This document shows positions 24,414 to 35,437 of a stretch of 64,000 bases of DNA, one piece after another. The translations under genes were made by a program, and so were the position numbers. Under the pieces are notes generated by a model. The model did no database searches, had not been told where the DNA came from, and saw only the letters and a program-made list of their open reading frames with translations. How positions within the stretch are numbered: position 1 is the first letter of the stretch; each line of letters opens with the position of its first letter. Source of the DNA: Thermothielavioides terrestris NRRL 8126 (taxonomy: Eukaryota; Ascomycota; Sordariomycetes; Sordariales; Chaetomiaceae); NCBI RefSeq assembly GCF_000226115.1, contig NC_016457.1:3100001-3164000 (forward strand), written 5' to 3'.

Positions 24414-25672
24414 GGTGGAAGTGTCACTGATGCACAGGAATATGCTTCCTCAACCTGGGAAAGAAAGAAAAGGAGGCGCGTTACTGGAATTGAGGGCAAG
24501 AGAATATCATCAACATCGACGCCAACGTGAAGAGACCGCCTCCTTTAACTGCATCCCTTTACCCTCAGCGATGCGAACTTCCCGCGCTGCAAGACCGACA
24601 GGCGCACCGCGCCGCGCAGCTGCACTGGGAGGACCACAGCACCCTCGGCCTGGAAGTGATTGATGTCCCGCTGCAGTTGGCGATGTAGCACCTGGGCCGC
24701 GACAATGCTGACGAGCAGTGCTACCTTACTGTGTATTTGGGTGCGTCTGCCTGCCGAAAGAGATGAAATTTATTCGGGGCCCGCACTGTGAGTCCCCGGA
24801 CTTGTAAAACCTCGCATCTCACTGGCGTAGTCGGACATTGTACCCCTGCAGTGCAACGTCGCCCAAGGCGGACCAGCGGAGAGGGACGTTGGCGCCTGGG
24901 AAGAACCGCGCGGGAACTGGCTGATCCGAGGTTAGCGCTGACGATGTGCAGGCATGTACACATCCGTATAGGCGGTGATGGCTGGGTGTTGGGTTGGCGC
25001 GCGGCGCGGAAGCGGCGTGGGATACGGCTGGATTGGGCATAAATTGTCCGTTAACACTGGTTATTTAGCGTCAGAGATTGTCTGAGCCTGATTGTGAGGA
25101 TGCTCCGCTTGTTTACCATCAGGTGGCACCGAGAGAGAGGATTCCAGACGTCCGTGGACGTACATACATTTGAGTTCGGCATGTGTATACCTGCTCTCAC
25201 GGTCGAGGCTGGTGGTTGGATCCGTTCGAGATAGATGACCTTAACTGAACTGCTCAGGAGGAACGGTGTGTGAAATGAATACGGCCCAAAAGTTGGGGGC
25301 CAACACATTCTATCCTCGTCCATTCACATTCATACATCGTAACTACACTGCAACCTCCTGTCATTCAGTCTTGTCTGGAGTTCTTTGCATCGCCTGCCGC
25401 CCGAGTATGCACTTTACGCCATCCAACCTCGGCCCATCAAATCGGTACGTAGCGCCCCATCCCTATCCTTATACCCATTTCAAATTGCCCATTCTACCCA
25501 CCCGGTGTCTTGTCGGAACATCAACGCCACGGCCTTGACCCTTCATTACGAGTCACGCAGTCGAGGCAAACCTCAGCTCGCCCTGCCTCTCAAGCGTCAG
25601 CTTCGAACGCAATGGCATTGTGTCGGAGAGACACAAAATCCCACTTCAGACCTTACAACCACAATTCATAAC
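24414..25672. other. Intergenic region upstream of the FAD oxidase
   Basis: No supported gene in about 1.26 kb. It must contain the oxidase promoter. Several short ORFs are present but none has a recognisable or compositionally convincing translation. Confidence 0.5.
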
Positions 25673-26086
25673 TCATTCGGCTGACTGCGTGTCTGACACC
25701 GCCGCCGCAATGACGGGACGCTCGCACGGCATTGTCCGGGGAGACACGGGCGCAGCATGCAGGAGCGCCGTCTCCGGCAGGCCCAGACGAGGCTGCTTCT
25801 TCCAAGAGAAGGCCGAGAAATCGGGCTTGTTGTCGTCGCGCGGCTGGGAGCGACCCTTGCGTGACGGGGGCAGAGGGAAGTCGAACGAGAGGACGGTCAT
25901 CGGCGCGCCTGGCGCGAGACTCGGGTGGCCTTCGTAGATGGCACGACGGCGCGGGGAGAGGCTGGGCCGTGTGTCCTCCATGTTGTAACTTGTCGGAGGC
26001 GGTTTGAGTGACTGTGACGAATGGGGAAGATGGTATGGCGGAAGGAACGGGAGCTGAGGGGGATCAGCCGGCTTGTCTATATGCAT
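25673..26086 (-). CDS. Small Pro-rich hypothetical protein
   Basis: A single-exon frame of 137 aa, or 102 aa if started at the internal ATG at 25981 (MEDTRPSLSPRRRAIYEG). The sequence is basic and Pro/Ser-rich, with PGAPMTVLSFDFPLPPSRKG and DFSAFSWKKQPRLGL as its more ordered parts. There is no signal peptide, membrane segment or known domain. Codon composition resembles neighbouring genes, which is the main reason for listing it. Confidence 0.4.
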   Translation of the reverse strand: MHIDKPADPPQLPFLPPYHLPHSSQSLKPPPTSYNMEDTRPSLSPRRRAIYEGHPSLAPGAPMTVLSFDFPLPPSRKGRSQPRDDNKPDFSAFSWKKQPRLGLPETALLHAAPVSPRTMPCERPVIAAAVSDTQSAE

Positions 26087-26526
26087 TTGCGCGAAGTATC
26101 ATTGCTGGTGGGCTTGGCAGTGGTTTGCTCAGCGCCTTTTCTTTAGTTCGGGGTTGCCGTGTGTGATGTCGGGACCCGGTGCCCCAGTTACAGCACGCTT
26201 CTTTGTCTAGCATGTATTGTCATCCCTTCTTCAGCTCAACAGGAGCCACTGAGTGAGCAGTGGGCCTCTTTGTTCGCATCTTTCCAGGTTTGCCCGCCTT
26301 GGGGCAACACCCGCGTTTCAACTGGGTTTCTCCTCGCAGCTAGAGACAGACAGACAGGCAGACCACCAGACGGTGCTTGAAACCTAGAATGCGCGGAACT
26401 CACAACTCAATAAGCCTCAGCCCCTCCATCCCTTCCACCCCAAACGCCGTCACTCCGTGGCGAGTTGCGTGTTGTTCACTCACTCCTTTATCTCCCTTTT
26501 GTGAAACACACCTGCAGCACCGTTAG
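26087..26526. other. Intergenic spacer
   Basis: No gene or repeat of note apart from a short GACA-rich run near 26345-26360. Confidence 0.5.
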
Positions 26527-27191
26527 TTAGGGCCCCGGCCTACCACAGCGCGGATGCACCGCCATTGTCTGCGCCATACCTGGGATCTCGGGCATCCAGT
26601 CGGCCCGGCTCTTGCAGAAGAACTCGCCCTTGGGCGGGATCCTGTCGGGCTCGTCCAGCGACCCCCACATGACGTAGCGGAACTTGTCGGCCGCCTCCTC
26701 CTGCACACACAAAACCCACCCATCAGCAACGCCGCTACATCAGCTCCCGGCCCCCCAAGCTTGGTTAGCAGATAACTTACGCCATATTCGCAGATGTAGG
26801 CGCCGCAGTTCTCGCAGAACTCGCGCGTCACCCCGTTATCCTGCTTGTGCTTCCGCGGGCTGCCGCGGTCGTACCGGAACGCCTGCACGGGCACCTTGGC
26901 CGTCAGGCCGTAGTTGGTGCCGAAGGCGCGTCGGCAGCTGCGGCAGTGGCAGAGCGTCGTGCGCGCCTCGTCGGGCGAGCCGAGGTCCAGCGAGTACTGC
27001 AGCCGCTGGCAAACGCAGCGTCCCTGCATGTGGAGGGTCATGGCGCGCTGTGCTAGGAGGAATAGTGATGGTGGTGCTGGCTGTTGGTGTGAGACCTTGT
27101 GTGAGAGTTGGAGGCTGGGTGTTGGGAATCGTGTCTGTTTCGTCGTTGAGAGGAGGCTCGCGCTTCGCAGGATGAGACGTGATATGGGCAT
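26527..27191 (-). CDS. GFA/CENP-V-fold zinc protein
   Basis: Exons 27191-26781 and 26700-26527 give 194 aa; the intron runs GTAAGT to GTGCAG. The Cys pattern of the glutathione-dependent formaldehyde-activating (Mss4-like, PF04828) family is clear: GRCVCQRLQY, LCHCRSCRRAFGTNYG and FCENCGAYICEYG. These Cys bind zinc. The first ATG gives an Arg/Ser-rich N terminus (MPISRLILRSASLLSTTK) that could target mitochondria. The alternative ATG at 27041 gives a 144-aa cytosolic form beginning MTLHMQG. Most fungal members are uncharacterised and are not proven to act on formaldehyde, so no reaction is assigned. Confidence 0.85.
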
Positions 27192-27585
27192 GCTCAAGTT
27201 GGGTTGGATTTGTCTGGGCGAAGTTGTTTAGGGGGACTTCACGCTCAAGGGATACTGGAGATCAAGCCCCTGGCGGCTGGGTGGTTCCTGTGACGTCAAC
27301 CATCTCAGCCTCACACCTATTGTACTGTACTCCCTTTCACTCGCTGAAGGACAGCCAGAGCCGTTTCCACATCAGGCGACAAACCAGAAAAGACCTTCAG
27401 AATCAAATGAGCAGCAACTCATCGAGTCTTTGCCACCAACCCTTGGGTCTCCGTCACGGTCGACAACACCATCAGCATCACCTCAACGCCTGTCCAACAT
27501 CTCATTCCAAAAAGTGCCTATCAAGAGGCCCCCTTATCGCCATTGTGGGGCATTGTCGCCCTCGACATTTTCAAAAAGCAGACGA
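27192..27585. other. Spacer between GFA gene and tRNA
   Basis: Contains the presumed GFA promoter; no further gene is seen. Confidence 0.5.
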
Positions 27586-27686
27586 TGCCCAGTAACAGGA
27601 TTGAACTGTTGACCTTCGCATCACTCAATATTGCAGACAATTCCGCGATATTAGTACGACGCTCTAACCAGCTGAGCTAACCGGGC
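27586..27686 (-). tRNA. tRNA-Ile (anticodon AAU) with intron
   Basis: The acceptor stem GCCCGGT pairs with ACTGGGC, with discriminator A. The D arm is GCTCAGCTGGTTAGAGC. The anticodon stem TCGTA pairs with TGCGA around loop CTAATA, giving anticodon AAU. The T arm is AACAG-TTCAATC-CTGTT. An intron of about 27 nt, beginning TCGCGG, interrupts the loop just after position 37, the canonical place for nuclear tRNA introns. Its exact ends depend on which of two adjacent A residues is assigned to position 38. Confidence 0.93.
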
Positions 27687-27872
27687 TATTCCTTTACTAG
27701 GTAGCGTGGTGGCCTGCATCGCCCGAGCGGCTCAGATTCTTAGCGAGAATGCCTGGTGGAACCAGCTATGCGCAACCGGCTGGATCCTGCTGGACTCGTG
27801 GGCCTATGTTCATGTTTCAGTCGTGTCTTGGAAGCCGCGAAGCATACCTCCGCGAACAAGTGTCATACGTCG

Positions 27873-28819
27873 TCAGGGCTCCGCTCCGGCTGTCGGCTGT
27901 AATTCCGTGTCGTCGACCGCCTTCCCCGTCTCCCTGTGCCACGCGCGTCGCAACTTGCGGGCCGAGGCAATCCAAATTGACGCCAAGGACTTGAACGCCG
28001 TGTCGGTCCTCATTTCTGCTCTCTTCTCGCCACGTGCAGGGCTGTGGAAGACATTTAGCGTCCTCAGGAGTATCCGCACCGAAGTGGTAGGAGCTGTGGC
28101 CCAGAGATGCCGGTTGATGTAAGCTTTGATCTCGCGGCGGTCGACAAACATCATGAGCCCGCCCGCCACGAGATACGTGAGGATGGAGACCACGACTGTG
28201 GACGCAGCATATTGGCCTTTCAAGCTGGACAAGTCCTGATTGGTAAGGATGTCAATACTGAAAACGGCCTAAGAAGAGAACGTGTTATTTCGCATGCCCA
28301 GTGTGTTGATTATCCGTAAGCTCGAAGTGTTCGTTAGACCTACCGTGACGAACCCCAGCGGCAGGTAGAAAATGGTGAGAACGGTGAATATTATGATGTA
28401 TCGGTTCATTGACGTCGTTTTGGACGCCTCCAATAGTGTGTTGACATTGAGCAGCCGCACGTCACACACCTTAGCACGTCTTCTTGCCAATTGGGTCGGT
28501 GAACTTGTTCGATTACCCCATCGCGTAGACCCCGAACCTCGTTAGTCTTAGCCTCGATGCGCTTTAAAAGCCGATCCTCAAGCGAACCGAAGTCATCCAT
28601 CAAGGTCTTCCAATTTTCACCCACCGTCTTGGCGGATTCCGCCTCGTCGATTTCGGGGTAATCTCTCAGGACGTTGGACTCGACGCCCCAGAATCCTCCA
28701 TACGACGCGCGAAGTTTCTCGACATCGCGTCTTGTCTCTTTGATCCACATAGGAATGATGAGAAGCAGTTGGAGGAGCTGAAAATACAAGCGGGACTGGG
28801 ACAGCGAACAGTCGAACAT
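27873..28819 (-). CDS. CorA-like Mg2+ transporter C-terminal gene or 5'-truncated remnant
   Basis: Exons 28819-28517, 28469-28344 and 28268-27873, all phase 0, give 274 aa. A long acidic helix (ETRRDVEKL...SLEDRLLKRIEAKTNEVRGL) leads to two closely spaced membrane segments: YIIIFTVLTIFYLPLGFVTV, and TVVVSILTYLVAGGLMMF ending in a basic tail. This matches the C-terminal stalk and two-helix membrane region of fungal CorA-like proteins. The usual GMN motif between the helices is not seen. The large N-terminal domain normally found (several hundred residues) is absent, and no upstream exon could be found in 28820-30600. The start ATG is therefore a guess and the locus may be a decayed fragment. 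Confidence 0.62.
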
Positions 28820-30668
28820 GAGGTCTTCTGCCCGGTCTGCATCGAGGCAGCGCCCTACGAGTTGTGGCCGAGCAGAGGTGTGAGCGAGGCGACTTGCGTA
28901 GCCGCGCGTGCAACCGTGGGTTGCAGCTGGCTGATGATACTGAAACAGAGGCGGGCCGCGGGCCACCCACCGGCACAAGCGACGGTGGTAGAGGAGAGAG
29001 GGAACGGTGAAAAGGACAGAGCAGCAGTGTATGAAGAAAGGTAACAACTATCGTGGTAACGGACGGCCCTACATGTACGACAGATGTGGTAACTTTGTTC
29101 AATGATCACACTGAAAGCGGGCGGGCGTTCTGGACCGGGTCGGGCCGTTGACCGGGAGAGCCGTGATCGGGCACTCCGGGGTCCCGAGGGACATCGCCAG
29201 GGCAGGCCGATGATGGGTTAGGTAGCCGAGACGGATGTGCTGCTCGGGTGTGACCATCCACAGAGCCTCTTACTTGGTAGCGTACAGGAACAAAGAAGAC
29301 CAGGCCAAGACCCATGGGTAAGGTAGGCACGTGTGTGGATGCACAGTATGGGAGGCCGCGACGGTGCGAGTTGACCTGAGGAATCGGGATAGAATTCCGT
29401 GAGTAAACAGGATAGAGTTCCGACTTTTCTTCCCGACCTGGTGCCACCAATAATCTGGGGTAGAGCCGGCTATCTAGTGTATAGGAGGCTAGACGTATTA
29501 GTATTGTAGAGAGATTTCCTGTGCATACGAAAAGACTCAATATTTAGGCGATTTAGCTACGTTATATTCAGCACTGTAGTCGACTAAATCACAGCAATTG
29601 TTCTGGCTCGGATCGAATACCCTCCATTCCCGCTGCCTTTCGCTTGCACTACTCATCCCCGCAGTCGCATTCGGGACAGGTACTCCCCCGCCCTTCTGCG
29701 GCTGGGTTGATCGACCAGGTTGCATCCCCAACAAGTGTACACAGTACCACGCTGCCCACCTCTAATCTTGCGACAAGCTTCCCCGCAGCAATTGTAGACA
29801 TTGGACTTGCATCTTGGAATCTGCAGAAGGAACGGCGGATTCTCTCCCGTCCGCCGACAAAAGAAGGGAATAGCAGTTACACTAGGTATGTCCGCACACC
29901 ACCCCGAATGCGACCAAAATTCGTGCTGGGGTTCGTGCTGGGGCCCTATGCTTTTCTGCTCGGGCACTCTGCTATCATGTCAGTCTCGTTGGGCCTGGCA
30001 AGCCTGGCCACGGTCGACCGTGCCTGGCTCAGATGGTTCCCCGACGTGACATCGGCCGTGCTCACGGCATCTAGTGTACGCGTACACTACGGTACATAGA
30101 CCAGGTACACAGGATGCCAGTGTAGTGTAGTGTAGTATCCCGGTTTCCCGGCGAGCCAATGGCCAACGTCGACGAACTACACTAACTATCCCCAACATCG
30201 GCCCTCGCAACCGAGAATGGAGATGCCCGTCGCCCGGACGACGTTCGCTTTCGGGAGCAGGCGCGAGGCGGAGATTCGCCCTGCAATATTGCCGGGAGCC
30301 CTGCCGCCCAGGGAGCTGGTGCCGGAAAGACTCGCCGTTGTTGTTACAATCTAGTGTATTTTACGGATAGAGTGCATCGAATATAGCCACGAACTGGTGT
30401 CGTATCCATGCAGGAACCACGCGACACGCAGGCATGCGCACAGGCAAAAAACGGGGGTTGCCCGGGTAGCATCCCGGCCGACGGCACCCAGTGCTGTTCT
30501 GGAAATGTCGCCGACAACCCTCCTTCCACTCGCTTACTGCGCCATGTTCGCCGTCCGCTGAATAGTTAAGGCTCCCGCCCGCCCGCGATCGACACCTCGC
30601 TTGCGTCATCCCGCACGTCTTCAATTCTTTGGTTTCGCTTCTGACACGCCAGAAGCACCGGCAACGAC
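28820..30668. other. Gene-poor stretch
   Basis: No supported gene in about 1.85 kb. It holds an 18-bp perfect palindrome at 30072-30089, a short GTAGT repeat near 30119-30137, and the promoter of the next gene. Confidence 0.5.
30072..30089. repeat. 18-bp perfect palindrome
   Basis: TAGTGTACGCGTACACTA is self-complementary over its full length with no spacer. A role as a dimeric-factor site is possible but unproven. Confidence 0.7.
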
Positions 30669-32734
30669 ATGCAGGGCGGCGTCTTACGGTTCCTGTGCGG
30701 TGCGCTCCTGCTCACCCAAGAGCCAGCGTTGGCCGCTGGTATCGACAGACAGAAGTGGGTGTTGAGGAGGGAAAGCGGGACGAACTATGCCTGCAAATGC
30801 TATCCCGGCGACACCTGCTGGCCCGACAGCGGCCAGTGGCAGAAGCTTAACGCCACCGTCGGCGGCAACCTGCAAGTCGACATCCCCCCGGGCGCGCCCT
30901 GCTACAACACTTTCAAGGGCCCCTTGGGCGACGTCCAGACGTACAACGCCGACGAGTGCGCCACTGTGACGGCCAACTGGACCAGCGAGCAGTTCCAGTA
31001 CGTTGCCTCCCAGCGCGTTGTCCTCCGCGCGCTCTGATGCTGAACCTCCGTCACAGGGTCGAGCAGCCGGCCGCCGCCCTCTGGACCTACTTCACCAACG
31101 ACACCTGCCGGCCCACGACCAACCCGACTGACAACTGCACGCTGGGCTACTACCCGGTGCTGGTCATCATGGCCAAGACCGTCGCCCACATTCAGGCCGG
31201 CATCAACTTTGCGCGCGAGAACAACCTGCGGCTGATCATCCGGAACACGGGCCACGACTTCCTCGGCCGCAGCGTTGGCTGGGGCGCCCTCGTCATCAAC
31301 ACGCACAGCTTCCAGGACATCAAATTCACCGACACGTGGCAGGGTGCCTCCGGGTACAACGGCTCCGCCGTGACTGTCGGCGCCGGAGTCCAGGCATTCC
31401 AGGTCCTGAAGCAGGCCAACGCCCTGAAGCCGCCCAAGATCATGGTTACTGGAGAGTGCGCGGTAAGCAGCACCGGTCCTCACGGTTGATTTCTCAGGCG
31501 CTGTGGCAGAGCTGACAGTCATTGGGGGGCGGGCCAGACCGTTGGCGTTGCGGGCGGCCTCGTCCAGGGCGGCGGGCACGGCCCGCTGACCAATCTCTAC
31601 GGCTTCCTCGCCGACACGGCGCTGGAGTTCAAGGTGATCACGGCGGACGGGAAGCTCACGACGGCCAACGCCAAGACCAAGGCGGACCTCTTCTGGGCGC
31701 TCCGGGGCGGCGGGCCGGCCGCCTTCGCGGTCATCGTGGAGGCGACGTACAAGACGTTCGACGACCAGCCGAGCGCGGGCGTCAGCTTCGACATCGACGC
31801 CAGCGTGACGACCAACGCGACGCTCTTCTGGGAGGCCGTGCGCGTCTTCCACGGCCACAGCGCGCGCATGGTCGACGACCACGGCCTGTACGTCTACTGG
31901 GAGCTGGGCACGGCGGGGCAGAACCTGCACGTGCACCCGATCGTGGGCGTCGGCATGACGGCGGACCAGCTGGCCGCGGCGCTGCAGCCGCTGTACGACG
32001 ACCTGGCGGCCCTCGGCGTGCGCCCCGCCGTCACCACCCGGGCTTTCCCCACCTTCTACGACCTGTACGAGGCCATGTTCGAGTCCGAGGTGGCCGGCAA
32101 CTCGGCGCTGACGGGCGGGTGGACCGTCGCGCGCGCCGACGTCGCCGCCAACAGCACGGGGATTGTCGACGCCTTCCGGACCGTGCTCGGTGCGGGCTCC
32201 TTCATCATCGGCCACATGTGGAGCGCCGGCTACGGCCTGCCGCGCGCCGAGTGGAACGCCAGCGCCGTCAACCCGCGCTTCCGCGACGCCGTCAGCAAGG
32301 TCATCACCGTCGTGCCGGTCGCCGGCAACGCGCCGCTCGCCGAGAAGGCGGCCGCGCAGGACAAGCTGACCAATGTGGTGGACGCGGCGCTGCGCGCGGC
32401 CGCGCCGAATGGGTGCGCTTATGTCAATGAGGTGAGTTGACTTGCTTCTTTTCGTGTTGACCTGCTGCTTTCTTGAGGTAAACATTGCAGTGGCGGCGGC
32501 GGCGGCGGCGGCGGCAGTGGTTTGGATCCATATGATTGAGATTGCTGACTCGACGCGCAGGCCGATCCGTACCAACCCAACTGGCAGAACGCCTTCTGGG
32601 GCACCAACTACCCGGCGCTGCTCAAGATCCGCCAGAAGTATGATCCCGACGGCCTCTTCTATGCCGTTTCCACGCCGGGCACCGAGAACTGGACGCAGAT
32701 CGAGACGGACACCAGGCTCTGCCGCAAGCTCTGA
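30669..32734 (+). CDS. Secreted BBE-type FAD-linked oxidoreductase, bicovalent type
   Basis: Four exons (30669-30997, 31057-31462, 31538-32431, 32561-32734) give 600 aa. The N terminus is a signal peptide (MQGGVLRFLCGALLLTQEPA) followed by a Cys-rich segment, YACKCYPGDTCWP. The FAD domain has LIIRNTGHDFLGRS with the attachment His. The loop GECATVGVAGG has Cys at the position used for 6-S-cysteinyl attachment in berberine bridge enzyme, so bicovalent flavin is predicted. That loop is split by intron 2, directly after the Cys-Ala pair. GGGHGPLTNLYG and WALRGGGPAAFAV follow, and the BBE end is YDPDGLFYAVSTPGTENW. Intron 3 carries a run of GGC triplets. The substrate is unknown. Confidence 0.92.
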
Positions 32735-35437
32735 GCTCGCATGCCCGCGGATGGAGGGATGAAAATGCCGGTCTGGGGGTTATTGCTCGGCGGCGAGTGC
32801 TCCCGCGGCGTGGTGATGTGCAGACACTGTTGCGTCTGAAAGGATCTGTATTTGGGTCCCGTTCTTTTTACAGCTCTCAGCTGGCTTTCATAGTGAAGCC
32901 GGAAGGACCATAACGGCTAGTTAGTGCTCGAAACAGCATGTAGCTGTCCAATCAGCTTTATGTGTCTGTATCCTCTGTACGGAATACAAACCTTGCCTAT
33001 GGGAGCACCCATGCCGGCGGGTTCGGTACAGCTAGTGTAGCGAGCCTGATCCTGCTGACCCCTCGACCCGGCTTCATGACGGCCCCTCCATTTCCCTACT
33101 CGACGTGATAACACACGCTCGCGAGGTGATATATGGGTTGGACCGCAGCGACCGCAGCGCATGTAGTATAGGGAGTGCGGGGAAGCGCGCAAGATGCGAA
33201 GAACATCCGATGGACCGAAGTTTGTACCAAGAAAGGCTTGTCGCAGCCTGTGACAACGACTTGGGGGCGGACGAGTGGCCAGCTCACACCGCATCCAAGG
33301 CGAAGGCATCAATATCGACATGCGGGAGGATGCTCAATGCCCGACGGCAGCAGGGTCTTTTATCCATAGTGTGCGCAGCAGCAGCATGGTTGGAGCCGTG
33401 GCTGGTTTCCCGAGGTGATGTGATGGATCTCCCTCTTTGGGTACCGCTGGGCAATCTCGCGGGTCCAATCTTGGAAAGTCTTGGGACGGAGGGATTCAGG
33501 CATCTTTTTTATTTTTCTGCGTGAGTGTGGAACATTAACCAAGCCCAGGACCGACCGCTGGCTTGGCAACTGTGCCACAATTTGCAATGCCAAGGAACCT
33601 GAAACCGGAAGGCGTTTCTTTCGAAGTCTTTTCGGCCTGCCGGTGAGTGCAAAACACGAGTGATATCGGATCCTAGAGCACGGTTGTGTAGTGTAGACAG
33701 CTTACCGCTGGGGCACCGGATGGACGGGTTGATGGCCGAGACCAACGTACTTGAAGTGATGGCCATTTTTCTTCTCTTCTGGGCGTCATAGCGGGGCGGG
33801 CGAGAACCGAAATAATGGGGGGGGGGGGGAGTGTGGGCTGACGTTCGTTGACAGCCTCCCTCCCGGATCGAGTGTTCCAGCCGGGAGCGATCGAGATTGG
33901 CTCGCTTGTTGCTAGCGAAGGGCTTCCCATCATATCCGTGCTCGAGCCGAGTGCATATCCCCGACGGGCCCAAGTTTTTTCCTCGGGGAGCCCCGGAAGC
34001 GCCAAGCAGAGCTGCGCTTGGGTGAAGTGTTTACCTTCGCCAATTTTACGCCTTCGAGTTTGTGGCGGCTGCGTTCCATTGTGTCCAGATCCTTGCCCCG
34101 AACCCCTGTGCGCGCTATCATATTGCCCGGCCCCCCAGGCCTTTAACTATTAGCCAGAGCGCAATTCGCGACCAAGGTGACTACACTAACTGCTTAACTA
34201 ACTATTTCAGAGACTTAACTACTATACTATAGCTCGCGTCGCCGGCCCGCCGCCCACCAAGCTAACCATCGCGCTATCTTGGTGGGCTGGCGGGCCTCAG
34301 ATCGGGTCCGATATTCCTAGTGTAGTTCCCCGGTAACTTGGGTCAGTGGAGAACAGATTACCCAGCACCAGCTTGCTTAGAAAGAACACCGATTCCGCAA
34401 GTCGATTCGCCAATCTCGGACGCTCGCCAAGAAAAAGGCTGCCTTGGTTTTGCAACTGCAACATCCCCCGCGTGTTCGGCGGGCCTCGGCTGGTTCCGTC
34501 TTGCGGCACACAAGGACACCTTTTGTTTGCCTTATGCATTGTCTCCCAACACATAACTGCACATCTCGGCTCTCTCCGCGTGCCTGCAGTGAGTGACCTG
34601 AGAGATCCATCTGACGCAGGAAAGCAAAGCGGAAGTTGCCGGATCGGGCCGTCGATGCCCCTCCCATTTTCCGACTGGGCGGGCATCTTACTCTCCTTGG
34701 GTCTCCTGGCGAGTCAAAGCGAAACAGTCTCAGTCTGGCTGGCAACAAGGCCTGGGCATTCGATCATGGGGGCGCTCCGGCGGAACCATGGACCCTTCTT
34801 ATACACTGCGGCCGGGCGGTCTGTTGTCGGCTTTGCGAGCGACAACTCGCGCCAATCATGAGGGCCGCGGGCCTGACGTGACGGGCGAGCGACCTACGCC
34901 GCCTCGGCGCATGCATGACGGGGGCCAAAGGAAAGGAGCCACAGCAACTGGCGCCACTTCAATCACCTGCAGCGATGTCTTCCCTGCTGCTGCCTGCCTT
35001 TCCGGGTGGGAAAAAGCCCACTGAATCTCGATGGGATCCCGCTGTGCCCCCGTCCCGCGCGCCGCGTATGGCGCAGGATTCGAGAAGTGGGAGGTCGGCC
35101 AACCCTGTCGGCGAAATCCAGTTGAATGCTCGAGGTAACCAGGCGGTTTCCTCGTCTCGCCCGTCGGCCGTCTCTTAGATTGGACTTGGCCTCTCGCTTC
35201 TTCCCGCTGAGGAGAGCCCGTTTTCCTCCCCTTCCCTGCCCGTTGCTCGAACGCGACTCGCGGCGATGTTCATCTGCACCAGAGCCATGCCGACCCGACA
35301 GGCGCCCACTCGCTAAGAGAACCCCTTCCCGCTTGTCAGTGGGCTAGTGTGGCTTTGAGACAGAAGGCTGTCTGGCGGACTAAACAACAAACGCTGCCGC
35401 GAGTCTCGGGCGTCTCGCCCGACCCGAAGCTCTCGCC
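32735..35437. other. Gene-poor stretch with hairpin and poly-G run
   Basis: I find no supported gene in 2.7 kb. It contains 13 consecutive G at 33817-33829, a long hairpin at 34244-34296, and a short TA-rich patch around 34190-34240 that looks lightly RIP-affected. The last part should be the receptor promoter and may hide a missing signal-peptide exon. Confidence 0.5.
34244..34296. repeat. 18-bp inverted repeat (hairpin), 16-nt loop
   Basis: GGCCCGCCGCCCACCAAG at 34244-34261 is matched by CTTGGTGGGCTGGCGGGCC at 34278-34296, its complement apart from a single extra T. The loop CTAACCATCGCGCTAT (34262-34277) resembles the D-arm end of a tRNA read in reverse, but no complete tRNA can be folded. 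Confidence 0.75.

Noticed and set aside
30902..32575. 557-codon minus-strand ORF
   Set aside because: Antisense shadow of the second FAD oxidase; it has no recognisable motif and crosses its introns.
34346..34861. 171-codon plus-strand ORF as a gene
   Set aside because: The translation is Ser/Arg/Leu-rich without domains or splice context, and overlapping frames are equally open. Not supported.
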